Part shown: positions 23,481 through 36,272 of the stretch, one piece after another
Layout: each line of letters opens with the position of its first letter
Numbering within the stretch: the stretch's first letter is position 1
DNA from: Pelecanus crispus
Lineage: Eukaryota > Chordata > Aves > Pelecaniformes > Pelecanidae
Assembly: GCF_030463565.1 (NCBI RefSeq)
Contig: NC_134646.1
Span: 13,358,001 to 13,422,000 of the forward strand
Direction: 5' to 3'
Length of the DNA: 64,000 nucleotides
Program-made: the position numbers and the translations under genes
Notes under the pieces: generated by a model
The model's input: only the letters and a program-made list of their open reading frames with translations
Databases searched by the model: none
What the model was told of the DNA's origin: nothing

Positions 23481-26400
23481 TTTTCTTTTTAAGCCTCACA
23501 GACCAATTCTAATGTTCATTGCTTTCAAGTTTCTAAATGGTTTATAAATGATGGGTTTGATTTAAGTATATTTAAATGGACAGGCAGCCTACTTTTAGGA
23601 GGCTCTGTCTCAACTGATAGGTAGTACATAATGTAGTTGTCATGACCATGCTGTGGCCATATTCTCCTTCTTTTAATGAAAAATAGATGTGGGTCTACCT
23701 GCATTAGTCTGCTTTTTATTTTATTAAGGGCTCAGGACGATCTAAGCCACATGTATAGACATACAAGCCCAGAAACTCTGGTCTTGGTTTTCAGTTTAAC
23801 ATTCACATCAAACTTGCTGTATTTAGCACTGATTTGTGAAGATAGAGGATGGAAATAGTGATAAGTAGCATGTTCTCCCCCAGGCTTCTCAGGCCTTTGG
23901 GGCTGCTTTTTTTCAATGGGGCCCTCTCTGGTAGCTCGAGATTGTTAAACACCTAGATATGTTGTAAGACCAGCTTTTCCATCCCTGTCTAAAAATAGGT
24001 GGAAGTTTAGCAACAATAATTTAAAATGGACTTTGTGAAGACAGATGAATTATAGTTCATATTCCTGTAGTGTCATTTCATGGGATCTGTTTACATGCTG
24101 ATGAATATGGAAGGAGTAGCAGAGAGTTTGCAGATGTTGTTTGGTCATGCTTAGCCTGTAGTTTGAACAGAGATTAAACTTGCATGAGCACTTAAGACTC
24201 ATGGAGAATGTCAATAGCTCATTGACACCTTCAAGCAGTCAGAACCTCAGCTCCTCCTCCCATCAAGTAGTCATGATACCTTGCTCAAACAGAAGTTTTA
24301 AGAAACTACAATTGAATCATCACTACACCAGAATAATTGCCTGAAGTTCTTATATATATTCCTTACAGTTGCTCATCCAAGTACAGTCCTAACCCAAATA
24401 GTTTAGAGGTTTGGCATTAACATTGCAACACAAGATAATAATGATCTTAGGCTTATTACTCACTATTACCAACATCGGTGAGTTACTTTAATTTGTGACT
24501 AATGTGCTAAAACTGATTTTAATTTTAAGCCCCTCAGTATAACATGTGTTCTAGCCTGAGTGAAAAGCTCCTTTTGAATGTTACTTTAAACAGCTATTCC
24601 TATTTTCAATGGTAATGTTTAAATCTTGTCCCTATATGCCTGCATATGTACTTACAAGACTGGTACTATTTGCATTACACAAGACATAAATACAAATATT
24701 TTTAGTAACTCAGTAACTTGATTAGTTACTTAAACTATCACTATTAAGATTAGTCAGGACATGATTAAAAGAACAATCTTTTTCAGTAATTCAGTTAACA
24801 ATGATTAATGATTTGTACATAAATTTTCTTTTATTTGTATTTACACTTGTCTAAAGAATGGTGGCCTTTCAGTTTTAAAAAAATATTGAAACAGAGAATG
24901 CAAATCAAGTGTCTTGTCTTTCAAATAATAACACCTCTCAAAACAGCTAAAATTATTCCTCTTAAACAATATATAATTATGCAGTAGAACTTACTGCCGT
25001 AAGCATACTACCAGTATGTCAGACAACATATAAATTTTTTTTAATGTGAAAAGTAAGAAGATAACGGACAGTCAATACAGTAAGTATATTTTTAAAAACA
25101 TTACATACGGAAGCATCATTTAGATTATAGTGGAACAGGACATAATGTAATGTATTTAATTATGACATAAGATTGTATTTTATTTGCCAGAAAAAAAGGA
25201 AGTACTTCAGGGGTATATATTACCAGTCATCAAAAAAATTAAAAATCTTTAGTTATCCTGCTTTAACTTCATATTTTGTTTAGAAATATGAAAATAATAT
25301 GCTTGGGTAAATTTATAGGGTTTTTTTTAAACAAAAATGTAAAGCCTAACCTCTTATTTGATACTTGTAAAAGAAAATATTACAAAATTCCAAGGGATTT
25401 TGTCGTTCAAAGAAGGTTTGAAATTGTGAATATGGATTTTTTTCGTCAGAAAAAATCCTTCTGTATGTCATGGAATTTTATTACATACTTTTATGTTTCT
25501 GAACAAACAAACACTAATTGACAATAATGTACATGTAGGTTATTAATTCTCTCTCACCTTCTATTCTCAGCTCTATCAGAACATATTCTCAAGTAAGAGA
25601 AACTGATTTGTTGTGTCACGGCCTGTGAAAATAAACATGAAAAATTTTATACTATCCATAATTTTGGCAGTTTGTTTGCCAGTTTCTGCTAATATTGCAT
25701 TTACTTAAAATACCATCCAACTTACATGATGGTGAGTATCAACCTTAGCAGTACAAGTATAACACCATTCTTAATAGTCTGATTAAACTCTATACATTTG
25801 TCTGCCACATAGTCCATCTTGTTTTCATTTTTGTGACTTTACTTCTGTAATAAACCAGTTGGCAATATTTTGGGAGAAAAATCAACAGGTATTTAAACCT
25901 TTCATGATTTGGCAATAAATAATTAAATCAATATTTGGTGACTTACAGTTGAATACTCTTGCAGTGTTTAACTAGAATGAAACCATGAATGAATTTCTAG
26001 TTTAACAGTTTACAATTCCAATCCATGTTTTAAGCAAAGAAATTTCTCCTTATTTCCCAAATGGTAGAGGAAGATACAAATATAAAGTAACATAAAGAAA
26101 AAGTGGTAGCTGATAAGTATTTATTTTAATGGCCTTTCATCATGTGATTGTAAGACTATTTCTGCCCATCCCCTATTTTCCCAAGACCTCTTCTCTCCTG
26201 GCCCCATTAGGAGGGTCCTAAAGTGGCCCCAACTTGAACCAGAATAAAAGTAAGAGAAAATAACCCACAATATGAATTTTGGTTTTCAGAACATTCCGAT
26301 CTAGATATTAAATAGCTATTTCCATTAGGCTGTTCATATTACTTCTAATGACAGTGGTATTCTATGGATATAGAGTTGGGATTTTTTTTTTGTTTGGGTT

Positions 26401-27870
26401 TGTTGTGGTGTGGTTTGTTGTTTTGTTTGTTTGTTTATTGGTTGGTTTTGTTTTGGTTTTTTTAACGCCCAGGAGGTAGAACAGTGTCATTTATCTGATA
26501 TAGTTCAAACTATGTCAGTTTTGATGATATTCTTCCCCTTCTGCTTGTCACTGCTCAAGGGAAAGGCTAATGGTAGCTACTCATCTCCTGTGGTTACGAA
26601 GGTAACCATGAGCTTCCCTGGACTTCTCCATCAGATTATGAGCAACAAACTACTTCAGACACGAACACTACAAACCTCTTCTTGGATGTCACCCAGCTTA
26701 CACAGGAAAGCACTGGTAGAGTATAAAACCTTGAATAATGCACGGGCTGTCCTTTCATTCAAAAATATCCAAGATCAAAGGCAAGCCTTCCCCAAAACAC
26801 AGTAATAATCAGTTAATCAGTTTGGCCAGATATTGTAGCTGATATAAATCTGCTCAGCTATTATAACTTCAAAGGATATAGTCATTTTGACACCACAAAG
26901 ATCAGACCCATGGTACCTCAAACTGGTGACTCTCATCTTGCAGACATCATATGGTAACAATCACAAAAACATTTGTTGTCCAGAGTCTCAGAGTAGACTA
27001 TCTTTGCTATTAAAAGAATAATTTTTTATTCTTCCCCTGTGTTCCACCACAGTTTGGCTTACTTCACCCCCACCATGTCACTTTTCAAGACACCAGAGTA
27101 ATTCTTCTACCAAAACAAACAAAAAAAGTTTTGTTAATCTTTAAAGCTGGTAACTAGTTCACTTCAGACCTTTCAGATGCTAAGGGTGAATAATTTGCAT
27201 TTTTAATTTTTCTTTTTATGTCTGTTTCTTTTTCTACTCAAGTGTGCATACTGCATGTTATTTACAGTAACTGTATGACTCTGCTTGGGACTGTATTTTA
27301 AAAAGGCACACCAGCAAACACCCTCAGCAAAACGAGAGGGAGTGTAAATATAACTGTGCTTTCAAAAAATTAGACAAAACAAAAAACCAGTCAGGTGGCT
27401 TCAGAGTAATCTGCCAACATGTTTAAAAAACATGCAATTTTAAAAAAATTCAAACCCAGATAAACTACTTCAACAAAATTCCAGAGGGTTAATTAAAAAA
27501 AAAAAAAGAAAAGAAAACACTTAGATTCTTTTCTGGCAGCTGCAGTTACACCTGTAGTTGGGTGATTGAAAAAGGCTCACAAAATTACTCAGTCTTGAAT
27601 TGCTACCCACATGACCTGGCTTTGGTGGTAGTGGTTACAGGAATTTAACTTCAAAAACAGAATAAAAAAAGCACAGAGCTGAACAGCAAACAAAGGAAGA
27701 GAGAGAGGCAGGTCTCATCTAGTTTAAAATTCTGTTATTTTTAGCTGTCAGCTGTTTAAGGTGAGTCAGAGGGATGTTTCCCTTTTTACAATGAAACTTT
27801 GATATCACTTTTTTGATTTTCTGACTACCAGGCCAAAAGAGCTCAAGTGCCATGACTTTTTTTTTTTTTT
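23481..27870. other. Intergenic; no gene seen
   Basis: AT-rich noncoding DNA. A GT/T-rich low-complexity stretch lies at about 26380-26465. The 131-codon open frame that starts there has no recognisable domain and a low-complexity N-terminus, so I do not call it. Confidence 0.65.
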
Positions 27871-27889
27871 TTTACTTGCAAAATTTCCA

Positions 27890-28400
27890 AATTGCTGTCA
27901 AGTATCCTCTTTGGCACATCACCCACTGCCCATCAGAAACGATCTCGGGGATCCATAGGCAAACCTCCAGCATTGGAGCAGTACAGCCCCCGAGGAGGAC
28001 GGCTGAAGGGAAGGTTTTGGTGCGTGAGCACAAAGAGAAAACAGCTCTTAGAGCAAACCAGATTATCATTGCAGCATTTGGTCACTTCATATGCCAATAA
28101 ATTCGATAAAAGCACTCCAGGTCACAAAGTAAAGGGGTTTCCCATCTGAGCATCCCCCAGATTTTCCCTCCCCTCTCCCACCATTTCACAGGCTGCTAAG
28201 CTTCCTCGGGCTAAAAGTGACTGGGTGGGGCTCCCTCCAGAGTTTATTCGTGTCATTTCCGAATATAGCCAGAGGGGACATGAGAGAGTGGCATGAGATG
28301 TACTTTCCACTTCTTTCCTTCTCTGCTAGCACTGGGAAATGGCCTGCATAATCTAATAAGTATTTTCTGTCTCTAATTTCCATCCTGTTATGTTTTGCAG
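27890..28400. promoter_or_regulatory. Candidate distal regulatory element
   Basis: A moderately GC-rich, complex stretch following a T-run, with open frames on both strands but no domain. It contains homeodomain/HOX-like AATAAATT and CGATAAAA patterns near 28095-28110. Called only as a possible conserved noncoding element; no direct proof. Confidence 0.22.
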
Positions 28401-31400
28401 GAACTGAATGGGCTGCTTACGCAGAGCTCCTTGCCAGTTTCTGGATTAAAAGAAATGTTCTGCTCTTTCACGTAGGTCCCCCATTTCTGCCTTTTTTTTT
28501 TTTTTTTAAATGACTATCATTTATTTTACTGTCTTTTGCAGTCCTGCAATTCCTGTAAGTTCCTGATTCTTACGGAAGTTTCTTGAAAGTCCTGAAATCC
28601 TAAACCAAACTGAAAGCCTATATTGAAATTTAAACATGCATCTCTGTTACTGATCACTTTAGTTTCTGATAGCCTCCAGCTAAACAAATACACACAGAGA
28701 AGACAAAATTACCATAACACAGAATAGTAGAGTAGACACTGTAAGGATACTTCCTTCTGCCTAAAGGTCCCCCAGCCTCCAACCAATTTCTTCTAATGAT
28801 GGTTGCTAAGGCTATTTCTCATGATGCTCCTCCATGATGCTTGTTCGATAGCCTCTGTGAAGGGTTGTACTCTGTTCTCTAACTGACCAAAATGGTCCAA
28901 AGCACTTCTCTCAGGCAACCAGCTGCTGATATTCCAATCTTTTCTCTTAATCTTGTTCCACTTGAAGGAGTCACTGTAAAAACAAACTCAGATGTGGAAG
29001 CAGGACAAAGACATGCATTTTCCATTTTTAATGTTTTGGAGATCAGATTTCATGCTCAGTAAACCAGGTACCATTTTCTTTGTTAATGTTCTTCTTGAAT
29101 TAGATCCAGGACATATCCTCCTTATTGTCTCTCAACCTTTGCTTTTACAGTTCTAGATGGGAGATGGGTCTTTTAACATGTCAGGTTTTTTGGACTAGGG
29201 AACCAGATAACTTTTTATAAACTGCATTTCATGAGAAAATGGAGAAAAGGAGGGAACTAAAACCCAGTTATATGAAGAGTTATATTAAGAGTATGATCAC
29301 TGTCTAAAACAAATAAGCATTTTCACTATCCAGCAGAAAACTGAATTATTCTGTCAATAAGCCAGCTGAGAGACAGCCTTCCAGAATTAAACTCTTGTAG
29401 ATACCAAGGTGCTGTTCTTTAAGTTACAGTAGAATCTGCCCTATTCCAGAAAAGACTTTTTAAAAAAAAGGAGATATTTGTCCACCCTGGAGTTCAAACT
29501 GCTGGGATACACTGCATTTGGCAAGCTTTTGCTGGAAAACGCCAGTCCGACAGTATCAAATTACTTTATTAATAAGCATAAGCTTGAGCAAAAAGTAACT
29601 GTGGTTTTCCAGAAAGCAGTAAGAGAACATTTGCCACAGTTTCCATTACCAATGACTGGCTTAGCCTGAACTGCCTTTCTGTAAATTCTGTTGCAACTTT
29701 GTACAACAGAGGTTTGCATCAATATGACAGAACTAGTTAATCTCCCGGCTGAGACAACTCATTGCTGAAAGCACTTCTCGCCCTGTTTTGAGTATGGTTT
29801 GGAGCAGAAGGCTGCCTGTTCATACATTAACACCTGCTCGTGGTTTCCAGTTGTTCTTTGAAATTGCCTATGCCTGTATTAGTTCTCACCTGTAAAAACT
29901 GGAATAATTCTTAAAAGCTCTCTAAATTATGTGAATTTTATTCATTGTGAAATGAATGATATTACGAGTATTCTTGTTTTATCTCCAGTTTAGCTGTTAT
30001 TTTCCACATGTCTCTTGAAGTCACTGAGCTATCTATATAAGCCCTTCTGAAAGGGCAAGTAAGAAATGTACTTCTCTTCTGGTGTTAGGATCATCATGAC
30101 CAAAGAACCTGTTGTCTTTTCTGATGTACTTGGTTATGGCTGATTAGAGATAACTTTTTACAAAACAGCTTTTGTCAGTGGGCCGATTTTGTTGTTTTGT
30201 TTTAAATCAGAGTGGCACCCTTCTCCATGCACACATATGTTTAAAAAAACCACTGTATTCCCTAATTGAGTACCTTTTAAAGTAATTGCATTTGGAAAAA
30301 ATATATATCCTTTTTGTAAAGTTAAGAAAACATCCATATACTAGCTCTTGAGAGTATTGATATTGACTTTATGAAAACCTCTTTAAACACTTCTGTATTC
30401 AGTCACAGTTTGTTCTCAAGCCAATTCAATTCACCTGGGACACGAGTATTTCTGATTTTATTTTTGGTATTTAACATACTCTACATTGATCTCCTCAAAA
30501 TGCAATAAAAACAAACAAAAAAACCTGTAACCCCATACCAAGAAAACACATCAAAACTAATTTAGAGAATAGTCCTCTTGGCTGAACAGATTGAACATAA
30601 GTATTTTGCTGAATTTCATGTTGTGTTATAAAATAAATTTGAGTCCTAGCAATATATATTCTAGGTTATTTGCCCAGTAAATTAAACAACCATAAATATT
30701 GAGTGGTTCAACTGAGCAGCCAGCGCTGGCCAGAGTGAACAGCATGTTAACAAGTACTGGAGCTTTAGGAGACACCAGAAAATTGTGCATAAGCTTGCTA
30801 AATGCTATTTTTCTAAACACTTAAATTACTTATTTTACTAAGGGCTCACCTGAGAGTTTTCCAATGTGATTAAAACCCCTCATGGGTCACAGGCTAATTT
30901 ACTAAAGCTATGGAGAGGAACGGGGGAGGGGGAAGGAGCCCTTCCAGGGAGTCAGAACCAGACAGCCATCCCCAGGTAGGCTAGAATAAGACAGGAAAAT
31001 CAATTCCTATCATGCTGCAACTGGAACATCTCTCATCAATAATCTCTTCTGAAATAAGTATTCTAAACTGTGAGGTAAAAAAGCAAGAATAATTATGTTG
31101 TCTCCAACAGTCCTCACAAAAATTGTTCACATTTTTATGGACTTGGAGAGATACCTCTGCCTACCCTCCCTTATTTCTGCTTTCAGGTATTGTTCCTTCA
31201 AAGAATGCTTTATGGGAAGATACCATTGAATTCCATAATGCTACTAAGCATATAACATTGCTGCCAATGCTCTTTAGAACTAATCTATCACATCTTATTT
31301 AATTTCACTGGTCTTGTACAATGAGTCCCAGGCTAAACACTTAACTAAATTGCCGAAAAACACTCTTTCAACCATATGTAATGTAGAGTAAGTAACTCTT

Positions 31401-34400
31401 CTGTAAGTTGTCTGGGAACATACTGCTGAGCAATTCTCAAGAGAAAAACTAGGGCTGAAATATTTTCTCATGCACCTTCTCTCTGGGTGACATTCCTCTC
31501 TCGTTCCAGATTTGCTCCCAGCATGACCAAACGGACACTACCCTTTTGCACCCATGTTTGTTTGTGTTTGCCTCCTCTTGATATTTATGGGAGCTGTTCC
31601 CGATACCATCACAGCATCATCTTAATTTTGGCAGAGGTTTCTGTGTGTTCAGGTTCCAAGGGGGATGGAGAGAACACAAGCTGTCTCCACATTGAAGGAA
31701 TCAATTTTCATCTGAGGTCAGACAGGCTTTCATTTATTGCTTATTGACTCCATAGAGGGATGATAATAATAATGTTGCTGCTTTCAGTGAAAAAGACCAT
31801 TACTGAGGACAATGCACTCAGTCAAGAAAGACGCCAGATCTCCTCTTCCCCAGGCCACACTTCACTCCCCGAGTTACAAGCTGGGCTCTCTCCAGAAGCA
31901 CTGTTTGCTACGTGGCCAGCTCAGTCAGAGCCCCAGGGTGTAAAAAGGGTATGAATCTTTTTGGACACCGGTCCAACAAGCAGGAAGAAAATGAGAGAGT
32001 GCGCACAACCCTTCTCCAGACGCCCACCGCATCAGTGGGCGGAGGAGCTGGCAGAGCCTGCCGCTCTCGTCCTGCCAGCCTGAGGAGTCACCATATGTTT
32101 GGCTGCCACCCACATAGCCATGAGTCCTTGGAACAAGGCACCAAATTCATTCAGACTCCTCTTGCTAGCGCTGACGGACATCCAGCCTTTTCAGACCTCA
32201 GCCAAGCTTTAAACAGACCCTGCTGGAATCGCTGGGCTTGACAAGTCAACTCCTGCATTAGCGGAGTCTACCCCCATCCTCATCAGCCTCAGTCCAATCG
32301 TACCCAGTAAGGCAACAGAGAGCTGACAACATTTACCAGTCACAAATCACTGGGTCCAGTGCGGCACCTGGCCCAGAGGATTTATCCAGAAAGGCATGAC
32401 TGACATCCAGCTAAGTGTCCCCAGACAGGCTCGGTAGCTTCTCCGAGGTACTTGAACCCTAGAGCACAGTTAGGGCAGAGCCCTGTTATCCTCTGAGGAC
32501 TGTCCAGGTCTTTTCCCTGCCCTTTCTTTTCTTTGGAAGTCTGGGATAAGAAGCAGCATAGGAAGTGAAGGAGAATACATGTTTTCTATTTGCTCAGTTT
32601 TAAATTAAGTTGTTAAAATAATAGCGTTTTTTGGGAGGCTTCCCTTGAGTTTCAGGGAAATAGTATCTATTCTTATTCTTTCAGATGCTAACTAAAGTTG
32701 ATACAGATGATACGTGGTTTGCCATTCTACTGCAGTTTCATTTTCAATGAAACACTACCATTAAAAAATTGCTTTCTGTATTCTTAACACAACAGTCTTT
32801 CAGAAGTGCTTTTAGTCACGGCAATGATACCGAAGATGGATTGTAAGTAGATTAAATAACTACACTCAAAAAACTACACAAACTGTTTGCCATAATATCT
32901 GACCTTTGGTCTTTTAGTAAAGCTTATGTGCCCACACTGGGTTGTGTCCAGCCCAGAAAGAGTAGTACCTCCAATACTTATGAATGTGTTTTCTTTTCCG
33001 TATCTGTTTATATTTCAATCTAAAAAAAAAAATCAGTAAATTTACTTGCAAAACAGTAATGCATTCCACATACAGACTCTCATTTTATATTTGAATATAT
33101 ATACTTCTCAGAACTTAAGCCATCTAAGAACCCCATAGCATGCACAGTCACTCACATGAACATGATCTTTTTTTTTTTTTTCTTCAATTGGCCATGTGTA
33201 AAGTCTACATGGATAAAAGTGGCTATGCTTCATATTTTAACTTTTGAAGTTTCATTCTACTTTAATTGCCAAATAATCATGTTGGCTCATTTCAGACACA
33301 TTTTTAATACATGCTTTCTTTTGCCTAATTCTGGTATTCTAAGATTGCAGTTTATGACATGTGCACACCTTTTCCATAAAGCAGTTTCCCTGTGTTATGA
33401 AGGAATGAGGTGATTTACTCTAATACATGCAAAAAAGCAGAACTACATATGCTGACAAATCTTCACTGTTGCTCTGCACAGTTAACTTGAACTACTGCAT
33501 ATTCTCTATGAGTCCTTTGCAGTAGACTCGTAAATGACGTTGAAGAAATCTGTGTTGAGCAATACAGAGCATCAGAATGTACTATTGCTGTCCACCCGTG
33601 CTGGCAGGAAGCCACTGGGTTTTCAGTTGTTTACAAATTTTTTCAATGATAAAGCTCTTTGCTATTTCCCATACGAAGTTGTGTACTCAAACACGTGCAG
33701 CATATACTTTGCCGCTCTAAGTGCTACAGTAAGTGAGACAAGAACCATTGGAGAGACCTGGCTTTTGGTTGCCCTTCAAAATACACATCTACACTTCTGG
33801 TTTTGTTTCACAGATTTTTAAGATCATAAGGCATGATTGTGATAGCATAATTTGGTTTCTTAAAGCAGTGCAGACACCATTCACCTATTGCACCACTGAA
33901 ACAGTAATGCCCAAATTACATTATCTTTCTAAAAGATTTTAAAAATTTGAATTTTAGGACTCTCCGTAGAGTCAGGTCAGACATAAGCTTCCACAACAAA
34001 AACCAAAAATCCAAACCTGAGTATGTGTAAGGATTTTAATATCACCCACTGGTAATTTTGAAGAGATGATAAATAGATCACTTCACCACAAACATTTTTC
34101 TAGTCTGGATACAAATCAAGGTGTTCTTTTTAGTTAGGTGACCTAATTATCATAAGAATTTAAAGAAGCCAGATGGGTCAAAATAAGCCCAGGTGGTCTC
34201 AAGCCTGCCAATTTACCAAGCTTATGTTTTAATTTTATTTGAATAAAAAATGTCCATCATTCTTTGTCAGAGGTACACTAAGCTGCTGTGATTGTTTGTC
34301 ATCATTTGTATAAAAGCCAAGCAGGTTACCTGTCAGTTTGCAAATATTGTGGATAATAGGCATTACCTGAAGCAGCACAGGCCTGATTAACAAGAAAATT

Positions 34401-36233
34401 GGATTTTTTTGAACCTATTCCTTTCCTTCTCTTTTGCACAGTACTATATTAATTTGGAAATGGATTTTGCCCACGTTCTCTCACACACAGGCAGTACCTT
34501 CAGCTCATTAGACCACAAGATTCTTACAATTAGCTTTTTCCAGGACATCAGCAATCAGCCTCTCTTACTACCCCATCCAGGATTAAATAGAAAGAGTCTG
34601 TCCACGATCCATCCGTACATGTAAAACTGATTACCAGGCTCACACGTGCCTCCCTTTCCATTTCAACAATGTTTTATAGCAATGCACTTTTAAACATGTA
34701 ACAAATCTGTTTATGTGTAGAGAGAGCAACCATTTTATTTCAAGACCAGCTGGAGCCTGCGAAGAGGAGACGCAAACACAATCCTCTCTCATCTAAACTT
34801 TGTTTGTTTTCCTTGTCTTAGCTATTTTTTCTGCACATAATAGTAATTGGATAGTCTGAATTCTCCTTCTGAGATCTAAATATAATCATTGCTGAAGTCT
34901 TATCTTTTTAAAAGATAAAGACACTGAGTTATGCCAGGTTATTATAGCCACAGTACCATATGTGAGAGACTGTTTTATTTTCCATACACAGCAGCAAGAA
35001 CACTTCCTTTTAAGGCATAATTCATGGTTTCTACTTAACATCGCCATGGTGACCCTAGGACACTGCCTTACCAGCTGAAAATGAATCTTGCCAAGTGGAT
35101 AAATATTGCAATTCAAAACTACCATTTTGCACCGAATACTTTAGCACAAAAAAATTTCAAAGTTATCACTGTCCATATTTGCTGTAAAAACTACGTGGAC
35201 TTTATGTGCAGAGAGCTCTCCTAGACCACACAGGACAGCACTGGCTTCCCAGTCCCTTTACGCCCCGCTGGCTAGATTTATTTTTTTCCCCCCCCAAAAT
35301 CATTCAGTGTTTCAGGGAGATGAAGGGTATTAGCATCCAAACCAATGAGAAAGGGGACAAAACAGTGAAGGAATTATTTGAATGAAACAAATAGGAGGTA
35401 GGCTTCCTCTCACACTAATTTTCACAGCAAGTTAAGGCTAAATGCACCAAAGAACATGTGTACCTTTTAACACAGCGGGATCTGTAGTACTCGTATGCTT
35501 TCTGTGCAATGCACAGGAAGAACTTTGCACTTGACAGGGAATGTCAGACCCGAACTGGTCAGTAAGAACAGCAGATGATGGCAGTATGGATTAAGCCTGC
35601 AGTTTACAGGGAAAGATCACCATCCACAGCCATGTCTGAACCATTTAGGCTGGGTGTTACTGGCAGAACAGCCCTAAAGCACCGAGTTCAGAGTTCATCA
35701 CCCAAACAGTTGGCAAGAAACGCAGATCCTGCAGCCTGCCTTGCATTCCATGCTCTCATAGCTGTTTTCTTAGCAATGCTCAAACTACAACAGTTGAGTG
35801 TTCACTGGTGACCAAGAGCATAGGTCTGTGGCAACCAATGCCAACCAAAGCCCAGGCTACGCTGTGCTTGGGACCCACCTCTACAGCAGCGTGCATGGCA
35901 CCATGAGGAAGCCATCACTTTGCAGCCACATCGACTCCTTGAGCTGTTCCACACTATCTTTGTCCAAGCAACAGTGGCAGCAAAGACCACAGACAAGAAT
36001 GCCCAGGAGCTGTTGGAGGGAGAAGATGGGAGGGCAGCATAATGGACTTAGATTAAAGGTAAAAGTTGAAAAAAAAAAAAATAGTTAAAACTAAAAGTTT
36101 TTTTTAAAAATAAAACCCCAACATGATCTATTCAGGACAAGGGCTTATAACAATTCTTCCTCGCAAAATACAAGCATATAAAATTATAGTTGGTACTTTT
36201 ATCATTACCAGAGCTATAAGAAACCGCAGCTTC
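28401..36233. other. Intergenic; no gene seen
   Basis: Noncoding. A GC-richer patch at 31480-32320 has several overlapping short open frames on both strands and no domain I recognise. Confidence 0.6.
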
Positions 36234-36272
36234 AAATCCCTTTCTCTTCCCAGGAAGAAGAGAAAGGGATTT
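36234..36272. repeat. Perfect 16-bp hairpin
   Basis: Arms 36234-36249 and 36257-36272 are exact reverse complements (AAATCCCTTTCTCTTC and its complement), separated by a 7-base loop. One arm is almost all pyrimidine, the other almost all purine. Too short for a standard miRNA precursor. Confidence 0.9.

Noticed and set aside
23481..24500. A possible 5' LTR for the ERV
   Set aside because: I looked for the LTR end sequences and its TATA and AATAAA context upstream of the Gag remnant and found none.
26410..26805. A 131-codon plus-strand open frame
   Set aside because: The N-terminus comes from GT-rich low-complexity DNA and the remainder shows no domain or family resemblance.
36234..36272. 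The perfect hairpin as a miRNA precursor
   Set aside because: A 16-bp stem with a 7-base loop is much shorter than a pre-miRNA, and the flanks do not extend the pairing.
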